Part shown: positions 35,098 through 43,575 of the stretch, one piece after another | Numbering within the stretch: position 1 is the first letter of the stretch | Layout of the letters: the number at the start of each line of letters is the position of its first letter | Assembly (NCBI GenBank): GCA_036502575.1 | Contig: DASXYL010000064.1 | Location: 1-64,000 of the forward strand | Direction: 5' to 3' | Length of the DNA stretch: 64,000 bases | Source: DASXRA01 sp036502575 | GTDB lineage: Bacteria > Actinomycetota > Actinomycetes > Mycobacteriales > Jatrophihabitantaceae | Position numbers and translations under genes: made by a program | Notes under the pieces: model-generated | Told to the model about the DNA's origin: nothing | Seen by the model: only the letters and a program-made list of their open reading frames with translations | Databases searched by the model: none

Positions 35098-35880
35098 ATG
35101 GTTGCGCTTCCCGGGGCAGGATGGCCCGGCGATCCCGCCGATTCGTCCACGCCGGTCGCGCGCAGCGGTGACGAGGTCGTGAAGCTGGCGGACTCCGCCG
35201 ACGGACTGTCCACTGTGGACGCTCGAGTGTCCGTGTGCCGGGCCTGCCCCCGCCTCGTCACGTGGCGCGAAGGCGTCGCCGAGACGAAGCGCCGCGCGTA
35301 CGCCGACGAGCCGTACTGGGGGCGCCCGGTGCCCGGGTTCGGCGCCGAGCACCCGGGCGTCCTGATCGTCGGCCTCGCCCCCGGCGCACACGGCGCCAAC
35401 CGCACCGGGCGCAACTTCACCGGGGATCGATCCGGCGAATGGCTCTATGCCTCGCTCTACCGGTGCGGGCTGGCCAATCAGCCCACCGCCCTGTCGGCAG
35501 ACGACGGCCTAGAACTGCTCGGCACGCGGGTCGTCGCCACCGTGCGGTGCGCGCCGCCGGACAACAAGCCGACCCCGGCCGAGCGCGATACCTGCCGTCC
35601 GTGGCTGGCGCGCGAGCTCGAGCTGGTCTGGCCGAGCGTTCGCGCCGTGGTGGTGCTGGGCGCGTTCGGCTGGGCCGGCCTCTGGTCGGCGATGCGGGCG
35701 ATGGGGATGCCGGTGCCGCGGCCGGTGCCCAAGTTCGCCCACGGCGCCGAGATCGCCTTGCCGGACGGGCGCGTCGTGCTCGGCTGCTACCACGTCAGCC
35801 AGCAGAACACGTTCACCGGCAAGCTCACCGAGACGATGCTCGACGCGGTGTTCACGCGAGCCGCTTTCTTGGCGCGGTGA
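35098..35880 (+). CDS. Family 5 uracil-DNA glycosylase (UdgB-like)
   Basis: The 260-residue protein has the Cys pattern of the iron-sulfur cluster: CRACPRL, and later VRCAPPDNKPTPAERDTC. Motif 1 is GLAPGAHGANRTGRNFTGD, and motif 2 is CYHVSQQNTFTGKLT. The lack of the catalytic Asp/Asn of family 1 fits family 5 (UDGb), which removes uracil, hypoxanthine and related bases. The ATG at 35098 lacks a clear Shine-Dalgarno, so a start further in is possible. It contains GTCCACTGTGGAC at 35208. Confidence 0.88.
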   Translation: MVALPGAGWPGDPADSSTPVARSGDEVVKLADSADGLSTVDARVSVCRACPRLVTWREGVAETKRRAYADEPYWGRPVPGFGAEHPGVLIVGLAPGAHGANRTGRNFTGDRSGEWLYASLYRCGLANQPTALSADDGLELLGTRVVATVRCAPPDNKPTPAERDTCRPWLARELELVWPSVRAVVVLGAFGWAGLWSAMRAMGMPVPRPVPKFAHGAEIALPDGRVVLGCYHVSQQNTFTGKLTETMLDAVFTRAAFLAR

Positions 35881-35901
35881 GGCCGCCGATACGCTCCCCG
35901 T

Positions 35902-36081
35902 ATGTCAGACAACGAGCGCGAATTCACCCCTGACCGCAGTCGCATCGACGTCTCGCGTGACCCGACGCCCGGCGTGCCCGACCACCTGCGCGGCGACGAC
36001 GAGGAACCGGCCTTCGACATCAGCCGCGACCCGACGCCCGGTGTCCCGGGCCACGCCGCGCCAGACGACGACGAGGAGTAA
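35902..36081 (+). CDS. Small acidic protein with a duplicated SRDPTPGVP motif
   Basis: The 59-residue product is rich in Asp/Glu and Pro, with the unit SRDPTPGVPDH near residue 18 repeated as SRDPTPGVPGH near residue 41; each unit is preceded by D(V/I). It has no TM segment and looks disordered. The ATG is preceded only by CTCCCCGT, so initiation is weakly supported. The internal repeat and even codon use argue for a real gene. The function is unknown. Confidence 0.6.
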   Translation: MSDNEREFTPDRSRIDVSRDPTPGVPDHLRGDDEEPAFDISRDPTPGVPGHAAPDDDEE

Positions 36082-36096
36082 GTCCGACCGATGCCG

Positions 36097-36143
36097 GTGA
36101 TCTTGGAGATCTGGTCGAACAGCGACCACAAGTCCAAGATCAC
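36097..36143. repeat. Dispersed hairpin, family A copy 2 (imperfect)
   Basis: GTGATCTTGGA and TGGTCG in the left arm (36097-36117) pair with CGACCA and TCCAAGATCAC in the right arm (36123-36143), with a four-base mismatch in the middle. The layout, TGATC at the ends and TGG/CCA near the loop, is shared with the copies at 32807, 43458 and 53339. It lies between the small acidic protein and ndh genes. Confidence 0.7.
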
Positions 36144-36208
36144 GCCAGGTGATTGGGGGCGCTGAGCCGCCGCCGGGCCAGGAGTTCCGTCTCGGTAGCG
36201 TTTCGGCC

Positions 36209-37537
36209 ATGAGCGCTATGAAGCAGCCGGTTCGGATCCTGATCGTCGGGGGCGGCTACGTCGGGATGTACACGGCGCTGCGATTGCAGCGCAAGCTCTC
36301 GCGGGGACGGGTCCAGGTCACCGTCGTCGACCCGCAGCCGAACATGACGTATCAGCCGTTCCTGCCCGAGGCGGCGGCCGGCTCGGTCGAGCCGCGCCAC
36401 GTCGTGGTGCCGCTGCGCCGGGTACTGCGCAAGTGCCGCGTCATCACGGCGATGGTCAGCCACGTCGAGCACGCGAGCAAGACCGCGACGATCCAGCCGT
36501 TCGAGGGTGAGCCGTACCAGCTCGGCTACGACCTGCTGGTCATGTGCCCGGGATCGGTGTCGCGGCTGCTGCCCATCCCCGGGCTCGCCGAGCATGGCAT
36601 CGGCTTCAAGACGATCGGCGAGGCGATCTTCCTGCGCAATCACGTGCTGGCCCGCCTGGACCTCGCCTCGTCCATCGACGACCCCGAACGCCGCCGTCGG
36701 GCGTTGACGTTCGTGTTCGTCGGTGGCGGGTACGCCGGGGTCGAGGCGCTCGCCGAGCTGGAGGACATGGCCCGCTACGCAACGCGCTACTACGACGGGA
36801 TCACCGCCGATGACATGCGCTGGGTGCTCGTCGAGGCGGCGAGCCGCATCATGCCCGAGGTGTCGATCGGGCTGTCGCTGTACACCGTCGAGCGCCTCAC
36901 CGAGCGCAAGATCGACGTACGGCTCGACACCCGCCTCGAATCCGTCGAGAACGGCCGGGTCAAGCTCAGCGACGGCGACGAATTCGACGCCGAGACACTC
37001 GTCTGGACCGCCGGCGTCAAGTCGCACCCGATGCTGGCCAACACCGACCTGCCTCGTGACGACAAGGGTCGGCTGCCGTGTGACGCCAATCTGACCGTGC
37101 GTGGCGTCGAGGGGGTGTTCTCCTCGGGCGACTGCGCGGCCGTCCCCGACCTCTCGAAGAAGGACGACCCGGAAGCGCTGACGAGCCCGAGCGCTCAGCA
37201 CGCGGTGCGCCAGGCGAAGGTGCTGGCGAACAACGTCGTGGCGACGATCAAGGGCCGGGCCCTCAAGGACTACGAGCACAAGTACGTGGGCTCGGTGGCC
37301 TCGCTCGGCCTCTACCGGGGAGTCGCCGAGACCTACGGCGTCAAGGTGCGCGGCCTCCCCGCCTGGTTCATGCACCGGACGTACCACATCTCGCGGATGC
37401 CGACCCTGAACCGCAAGATCCGGGTGCTGACCGACTGGACCACGGCGTTGTTCTTCCGCCGCGATGTCGTCTCGCTGGGCCAGGTGCAGCAGCCGCGGAC
37501 CGAGTTCGAGGTGGCGGCCGGGAAACTGCCGGCCTGA
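36209..37537 (+). CDS. ndh: Type II NADH dehydrogenase (NDH-2)
   Basis: The 442-residue protein has two dinucleotide-binding loops: ILIVGGGYVGMYTA for FAD at residue 10, and FVGGGYAGVEAL for NADH near residue 170. It also has LVWTAGVKSHP and VFSSGDCAAVPD. The C-terminal 60 residues contain an amphipathic membrane-binding part. It passes electrons from NADH to menaquinone at the inner membrane without pumping protons. The ATG at 36209 matches the usual N-terminus; the longer frame from 36149 is not supported. Confidence 0.92.
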   Translation: MSAMKQPVRILIVGGGYVGMYTALRLQRKLSRGRVQVTVVDPQPNMTYQPFLPEAAAGSVEPRHVVVPLRRVLRKCRVITAMVSHVEHASKTATIQPFEGEPYQLGYDLLVMCPGSVSRLLPIPGLAEHGIGFKTIGEAIFLRNHVLARLDLASSIDDPERRRRALTFVFVGGGYAGVEALAELEDMARYATRYYDGITADDMRWVLVEAASRIMPEVSIGLSLYTVERLTERKIDVRLDTRLESVENGRVKLSDGDEFDAETLVWTAGVKSHPMLANTDLPRDDKGRLPCDANLTVRGVEGVFSSGDCAAVPDLSKKDDPEALTSPSAQHAVRQAKVLANNVVATIKGRALKDYEHKYVGSVASLGLYRGVAETYGVKVRGLPAWFMHRTYHISRMPTLNRKIRVLTDWTTALFFRRDVVSLGQVQQPRTEFEVAAGKLPA

Positions 37538-37645
37538 CCGGTGACCTGACATACGCGCACTTTGTTGGTCATCGACATAGTCCGTGCCGCATGCCAAGGT
37601 GAGCTTCGCGGCAATCGCCGCGATACGTCACATGGAGGTAACGTC

Positions 37646-39073
37646 ATGCGGCCTCGGGTCGGCGCCATCGTTGCTTGCGCGACAGCAGCCACCTTGCTGC
37701 TCGCCGGATGCGTGAGCGGCAAGAAGACCAAGACCGATCCGACCAAGAACACGAGCGCCAAGAACGTCAGCCTCACGATCAGCGCGAACGACATCGTCGG
37801 CGGCAAGAATGCTGCCGAAGCGGACTGGATCACCAAGGACGTCATCCCCGGTTTCGTGGCAATGGAGAAGGCCAAGGGCGTCACGGCGAAGGTGAGCTTC
37901 GTCGGCGCGGGGGTCGATGACGAGAAGTACAAGACGAAGCTCGAGCTGAACCTGCGCACCGGCAAGGCGTCTGACGTGTTCGCGGCCGACGGCATCTGGC
38001 TCGGCGAGATGGCGACGGCGGGCTACGTCAAGCCTCTGTCGCAGGTGGTCGGCAACGCGGCGACCAGCTGGGACGGCTGGGCGCAGATCTCCAAGACCGT
38101 TCAGCAGAACCTCACCTATCAGGGTCAGCTCTACGGCGTCCCGAACGGCACCGACGGGCGGGTCATCTACTTCAACAAGAAGCTCTTCGCCCAGGCTGGC
38201 CTGCCGGCCGACTGGCAACCCACGTCGTGGGACGACATCCTCGCCGCCGGTCAGAAGCTGAAGACGCTGTCCGGGGTCGACCCGATCCAGATCGATGCCG
38301 GCACGCCGATGGGGGAAGCCACTACGGCGCAGGGATTCTTGCCGCTGCTCGCCGGCACCGGCCAGCCGCTGTTCGACCCGACCTCGAAGAAGTGGCAGGG
38401 CGCCACGCCGCAAGTCACCGCTGTCCTCGACTTCTACCGCAAGATCTACCAGGGCGGCCTCGGCGACCCGAAGCTGCAGCAGGACCAGTCCGGCCGGGAT
38501 CAGTCCTTCGCCGAGTTCTCCAAGGGCAAGATCGGCATGCTCGTCGAGGGCGACTACTTCTGGCGTTCGATCATCTGCCCCGACAAGTCGACGACCGCCT
38601 GTAACACGACGGCGATGCCCGACCGCAACACGACCGTCGGTTACGCGCTGATCCCGGCCGAGAAGCCGGGCTCGGGCGTCAACGGGCAGGACTTCGTGAG
38701 CGTCTCCGGTGGTACCGGGTGGTACCTGAGCCCGGACACGAAGTACCCGCAGCAGGCCTGGGAGCTGCTGTCCTACATGGGATCTTTGGCCGCGCAGACC
38801 CAGCTGTCGAAGGCGCAGATCCGCATCTCGGCTCGTGACGACGTGAACAAGACGACGCTCAGCAACGATCCGCTGCTGACGTTCATCGCCGACAAGGTGT
38901 TGCCGATCACCGTTTATCGTCCGTCCGACGAGAACTACGTCGCGGTGTCGACGGCCGTGCAGCAGGCGACGGCCGACGTCGTCGCGGGCAAGAGCCCGGC
39001 CAGCGCGGCGAAGACGTATCAGAACAGTCTGGAGAAGGCGGTTGGCGGCTCCGCCCACGTCCAGACCGGTTGA
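37646..39073 (+). CDS. Sugar ABC transporter substrate-binding lipoprotein 2
   Basis: The 475-residue protein has a signal ending LLLAGC (lipobox), followed by a charged linker and the solute-binding fold (DVFAADGIWLGEMA, GVPNGTDGRVIYFNKKLF, SFAEFSKGKIGMLVEGDYF). It leads an operon of two permeases, an ATPase and a PHP hydrolase, with a GH38 mannosidase gene 505 bp further on, so a mannose-containing oligosaccharide is a reasonable ligand guess. The ATG follows GGAGGTAACG. Confidence 0.9.
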   Translation: MRPRVGAIVACATAATLLLAGCVSGKKTKTDPTKNTSAKNVSLTISANDIVGGKNAAEADWITKDVIPGFVAMEKAKGVTAKVSFVGAGVDDEKYKTKLELNLRTGKASDVFAADGIWLGEMATAGYVKPLSQVVGNAATSWDGWAQISKTVQQNLTYQGQLYGVPNGTDGRVIYFNKKLFAQAGLPADWQPTSWDDILAAGQKLKTLSGVDPIQIDAGTPMGEATTAQGFLPLLAGTGQPLFDPTSKKWQGATPQVTAVLDFYRKIYQGGLGDPKLQQDQSGRDQSFAEFSKGKIGMLVEGDYFWRSIICPDKSTTACNTTAMPDRNTTVGYALIPAEKPGSGVNGQDFVSVSGGTGWYLSPDTKYPQQAWELLSYMGSLAAQTQLSKAQIRISARDDVNKTTLSNDPLLTFIADKVLPITVYRPSDENYVAVSTAVQQATADVVAGKSPASAAKTYQNSLEKAVGGSAHVQTG

Positions 39074-39086
39074 GGCCGCCGCGGTC

Positions 39087-39980
39087 GTGACGCGACCGCG
39101 CGAGGACTCGGATGTCGCCGGGCTAGGGCGGTGGCGGGCCGGCGCGTTCGCCGCGCCGGCGCTTGTCCTGGTCGCGATCTTCCTCGTCTTCCCAGCCCTG
39201 TGGACCCTCTACCTCGGCCTGCTCGACTACAGCCTGGGTGGCACGACCGCCCAGTCACCGCAGTACGTAGGGCTGCGCAACTTCAGCGACGCGCTCAGCG
39301 ATCCGCTGTTCACCAAGGCGCTGTACCTGACGCTGCTCTACGTCGGGTTCTCCGCCGTGCTCGGCCAGAACATCCTCGGCTTCCTGCTCGCCTGGTACTT
39401 CCGCACCGCGCCGGGCTGGGTGCGCGTGATCGTCAACGTGCTGGTGCTGCTCGCCTGGATCCTGCCGGGCTCGGTCGTGGCGTTCCTGTGGCAGGCGCTG
39501 CTCGACCGCAACAACGGGACCCTCAACGAGATCCTGCACACCACGGGTACGGCGTGGACGATCGACCACCCGATGATCGTGATCATCATCTTCAACATCT
39601 GGCGCGGCACGGCGTTCTCGATGCTGCTTTACTCAGCCGCGCTGAGCACCGTGCCGTCGTCCCACCTGGAGGTGGCGCGGCTGGCCGGGGCTCGGCCCTG
39701 GCAGCAGTTGCGTGACATCGTGCTCCCGACGATCCGCCGGCACGTGCTCACGAACACGCTGCTGATCACGCTCTGGACGTTCAACGACTTCACGCCGTTC
39801 CTGATCACCGGCGGCGGTCCGGACAACGAGTCGCAGACCCTGCCGGTCTTCATCTACAAGACGGCGCTGCAAGGCAAGCAACAGCTCGGCTACGGCTCGG
39901 CGTTCTCGCTGCTGCTACTCGTCGCCAACCTGATCATCGCCGTCATCTACATCCGCTTCCTGCGCGGGAGTAGGCGATGA
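39087..39980 (+). CDS. Sugar ABC transporter permease 3 (MalF-type)
   Basis: About 297 residues with six TM segments and the EAA loop LEVARLAGARPWQQLRDIVL. The GTG at 39087, 13 bases after the binding-protein stop, fits best; a TTG at 39042 inside the previous gene is possible. Its TGA overlaps the next ATG. It pairs with the following permease to import the ligand of lipoprotein 2. Confidence 0.9.
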   Translation: MTRPREDSDVAGLGRWRAGAFAAPALVLVAIFLVFPALWTLYLGLLDYSLGGTTAQSPQYVGLRNFSDALSDPLFTKALYLTLLYVGFSAVLGQNILGFLLAWYFRTAPGWVRVIVNVLVLLAWILPGSVVAFLWQALLDRNNGTLNEILHTTGTAWTIDHPMIVIIIFNIWRGTAFSMLLYSAALSTVPSSHLEVARLAGARPWQQLRDIVLPTIRRHVLTNTLLITLWTFNDFTPFLITGGGPDNESQTLPVFIYKTALQGKQQLGYGSAFSLLLLVANLIIAVIYIRFLRGSRR

Positions 39981-40812
39981 GCGGCATCGACCCGGTCGTG
40001 CGACAGACGCTCTCACGCATCGGCGTGTATGTGGGCGTGTGCGTGGCCACGGTGTTCTTCGCCCTGCCGTTGCTGTGGCTGGTGCTGACCCCGTTCTCGA
40101 AGCACCCGTCCTACCGCGCCACCTTGAACGGTGTGTCGCTCGACAACTTCGACAAGCTGTTCCACAACCCGCAGTTGTGGCGCTCGCTGCGCAACTCGAT
40201 CTACCTCGCCGGCGGGACGGCCATCCTGGTGATCGTGCTGGCGGCACTGGCGTCCTACGCGCTCAGCCGGGTCCGCATCCCCGGACGAGACCAGTTGCTC
40301 TACGCGCTGCTGCTGTTGTCGTCGATCGTGACCGGGACGGCGGCGATGGTGCCGATCTTCCTGATGCTGTATCAGCTCAACCTGCTCGACAAGCAGTTCG
40401 CCGTGGTGCTCGTGCTCAGCGGCGGGTTGCTGCCGGCGGCGGTGTTCATGCTCAAGGACTTCGTCGACTCGATTCCCCGCTCGTACGAGGAGTCGGCGCG
40501 GGTGTTCGGGGCATCGCCGAGTCAGATCCTGCGCCACATCGTGCTGCCGCTGATCCGTCCGGGCATGGCGACGGTCGGGGTGTGGGCGCTGGTCCAGGTG
40601 TGGGGCAACTTCCTGATCCCGTTCATCCTGCTCAGTGACGACAAGAAATACCCGGCGGCCGTCGTCATGTACACGTTCTACGACACCGGCGGTCAGCCGA
40701 ACTTCGCGCTGATCTCGACCTTCGCGCTCGTGTACTCGGTGCCGGTGGTCGTGCTGTACCTGATCGTGAACAAGCGGTACGGCTTCTCGTTCCAAGGAGG
40801 CATCAAGGGCTG

Positions 40813-40813
<1 letters not shown>
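39977..40813 (+). CDS. Sugar ABC transporter permease 4 (MalG-type)
   Basis: The 278-residue protein has six TM segments and the EAA loop EESARVFGASPSQILRHIVL. Its ATG overlaps the previous stop (ATGA) and its own stop overlaps the ATPase start (TGATG), so the four transporter genes are tightly coupled. Confidence 0.92.
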
Positions 40814-41882
<1,069 letters not shown>

Positions 41883-41886
<4 letters not shown>

Positions 41887-43070
41887 TCGCTTTTCGCGGG
41901 CGATGGACGCCTGATGATCGGGCGGCGTCGATCTATCAGTACCTGTCGTTCGAGGTGCCTCCGTCGTGCGTCGGCGTGCGCGTCGCGCTGAGCTACGACC
42001 GATCGGCCGGCGTGCTCGACCTCGGCTGTCTGGACCCGCTCGGCTGGCGCGGTTGGTCGGGCGGGGCGCGCTCGGTCGTGCTGCTGGGCGAGTCCGCGTC
42101 CACGCCCGGCTACCTCGATCGGGGCGTGCCGGCGGGCGAGTGGGCCGTCGTGCTCGGGCTGCACCGACTCGCGTCGGCGGGAGTGCCCTACGAGGTGACG
42201 GTGACCTTCGGCGCGGTGGACGTGACCGCGCCGGCGGTGCCGCCGGTGCCGCCGCCCGGGGCGGCGCGGCCGCCTCGTCGCGACCTGCCGTCGGCCGACG
42301 GCCTGCACTGGCTGGCCGGCGACCTGCACGCGCACACCGTCCACTCCGACGGCGGGCTGACCGTCCCGGAGCTGGCGGCGCTCGGCGTCGAGCAGGGACT
42401 GGACTTCCTGGCCGTCACCGACCACAACACGGTGAGCCACCACGCGGAGTTGGCGGGGGTTCGGTCGGACATCGAGCTGATCCCCGGACAGGAGCTGACC
42501 ACCGCCGACGGGCACGCCAATGCGTTCGGCGACATCGGGTGGATCGACTTCCGCCGTCCGGCGTCGTCCTGGGTGGACGAGGTGGCCGGGCGGGGTGGTG
42601 TGCTGTCGATCAACCACCCGATCGGGTACGACTGCGCGTGGCGGCACCCGCTGAACGCGCCGATACCGTACGCCGAGGTATGGCACTCGTCCTGGTCCGA
42701 CCGCCGCGACGGGGGAGCGCTCGCCTGGTGGCAGGCCGCCGGATTGCCGGTACCGGTCGGCGGTAGCGACTGGCACCGCCCGGGCTCGGACGCGCGGCCC
42801 GGCACGCCCACGACCTGGATCGCCTGCGCCGACGGCGACGTCCTCGGCGGTCTCGCTGCTGGACGGACCGCGATCAGTGCCGGACGCGACGCCCCGGTGC
42901 TGCTGCGCGTCGGTGACGAGCTGGTCGCCGTCGACGCTGACGGCGCGATGCTCGTGTGCCCCGACGGCCGCCGTACGCCGGTGCGCGGTTCGCGGGCCGG
43001 GTTCGCCGACCACCCCGAGCCGCACCTGCTCGAAACCGATGACCGCACGGTGATCGCGATAGCCGCGTAG
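41883..43070 (+). CDS. PHP-domain metallohydrolase (CehA/McbA-like)
   Basis: The 395-residue protein has a beta-rich N-terminal domain (residues 1-135), then a PHP domain starting LAGDLHAHTVHSDGG with the HxH metal ligands, DFLAVTDHNTVSHH, and SDWHRPG near residue 300. The family hydrolyses phosphoesters or other esters; CehA and McbA act on carbamates. The GTG overlaps the ATPase stop, so it belongs to the transporter operon and probably acts on the imported compound or a derivative. The substrate is unknown. Confidence 0.82.
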
Positions 43071-43271
43071 TTCGGTAACCGCGTGGCGCGGTATCTCCCG
43101 CACCCAGAGGTCACGCCGGAAGGCCATGCCGGTTGACGGTCGACCTCTGCTCGAGGTACTTACCGCCTGGAGGGGTGGCTCACCCCGCGGTGGGGTAACT
43201 ACGGCGTCCTGGGTGGATCGACGAGGCGGGCTACCGCTCAGCGCGGATTGCCGGGCTGCCGGTGCCCAGGT

Positions 43272-43344
43272 GATCTTTCCTGCGCGTGGAGCCTTGGGGG
43301 GCGGTGGGTGCAGGAAGATCGGCTTGGGTCGGTGATCTTCCTGC
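43272..43344. repeat. Three-arm alternative hairpin
   Basis: The middle arm GCAGGAAGATC can pair perfectly with the right arm (13-base loop) or with the left arm with one bulged base. Such mutually exclusive stems are typical of attenuators but also arise when a palindromic repeat is partly duplicated. Confidence 0.5.
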
Positions 43345-43457
43345 GGTGCAGCCTGTGACGGCGTGTCGTATCTCGGGACATCGGTAGCCCCTTGGCCGTG
43401 GTCGGTGCAGGACGCTCGCCGAATCCGCGAACGGCGCCCGCGGCACCGCGCTCGACG

Positions 43458-43511
43458 TTGATCAAGAGGGAGAAGTGGCTGCCAGGGCGACCACTTCTCC
43501 CTCTTGATCAA
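43458..43511. repeat. Dispersed hairpin, family A copy 3
   Basis: Perfect 21-base arms at 43458-43478 and 43491-43511 surround a 12-base loop. The arm differs from the one at 32807 by at most one base, although the loops differ. It lies 65 bases before the mannosidase start. Confidence 0.9.
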
Positions 43512-43575
43512 GGAACTTGGGGGCGGCGCCGACCCCGTGTTCGCCGGGTTGGGCGCTCCGGGAAGGATCGGCTGT

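Larger units (their letters stand above)
43071..43575. other. Intergenic gap with several hairpins
   Basis: This is a 505-bp non-coding stretch. Besides the family A hairpin (43458-43511), GATCTTTCCTGC (43272-43283), GCAGGAAGATC (43310-43320) and GATCTTCCTGC (43334-43344) can pair in two alternative ways. I see no gene, and no promoter I can point to for the mannosidase gene. Confidence 0.6.
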
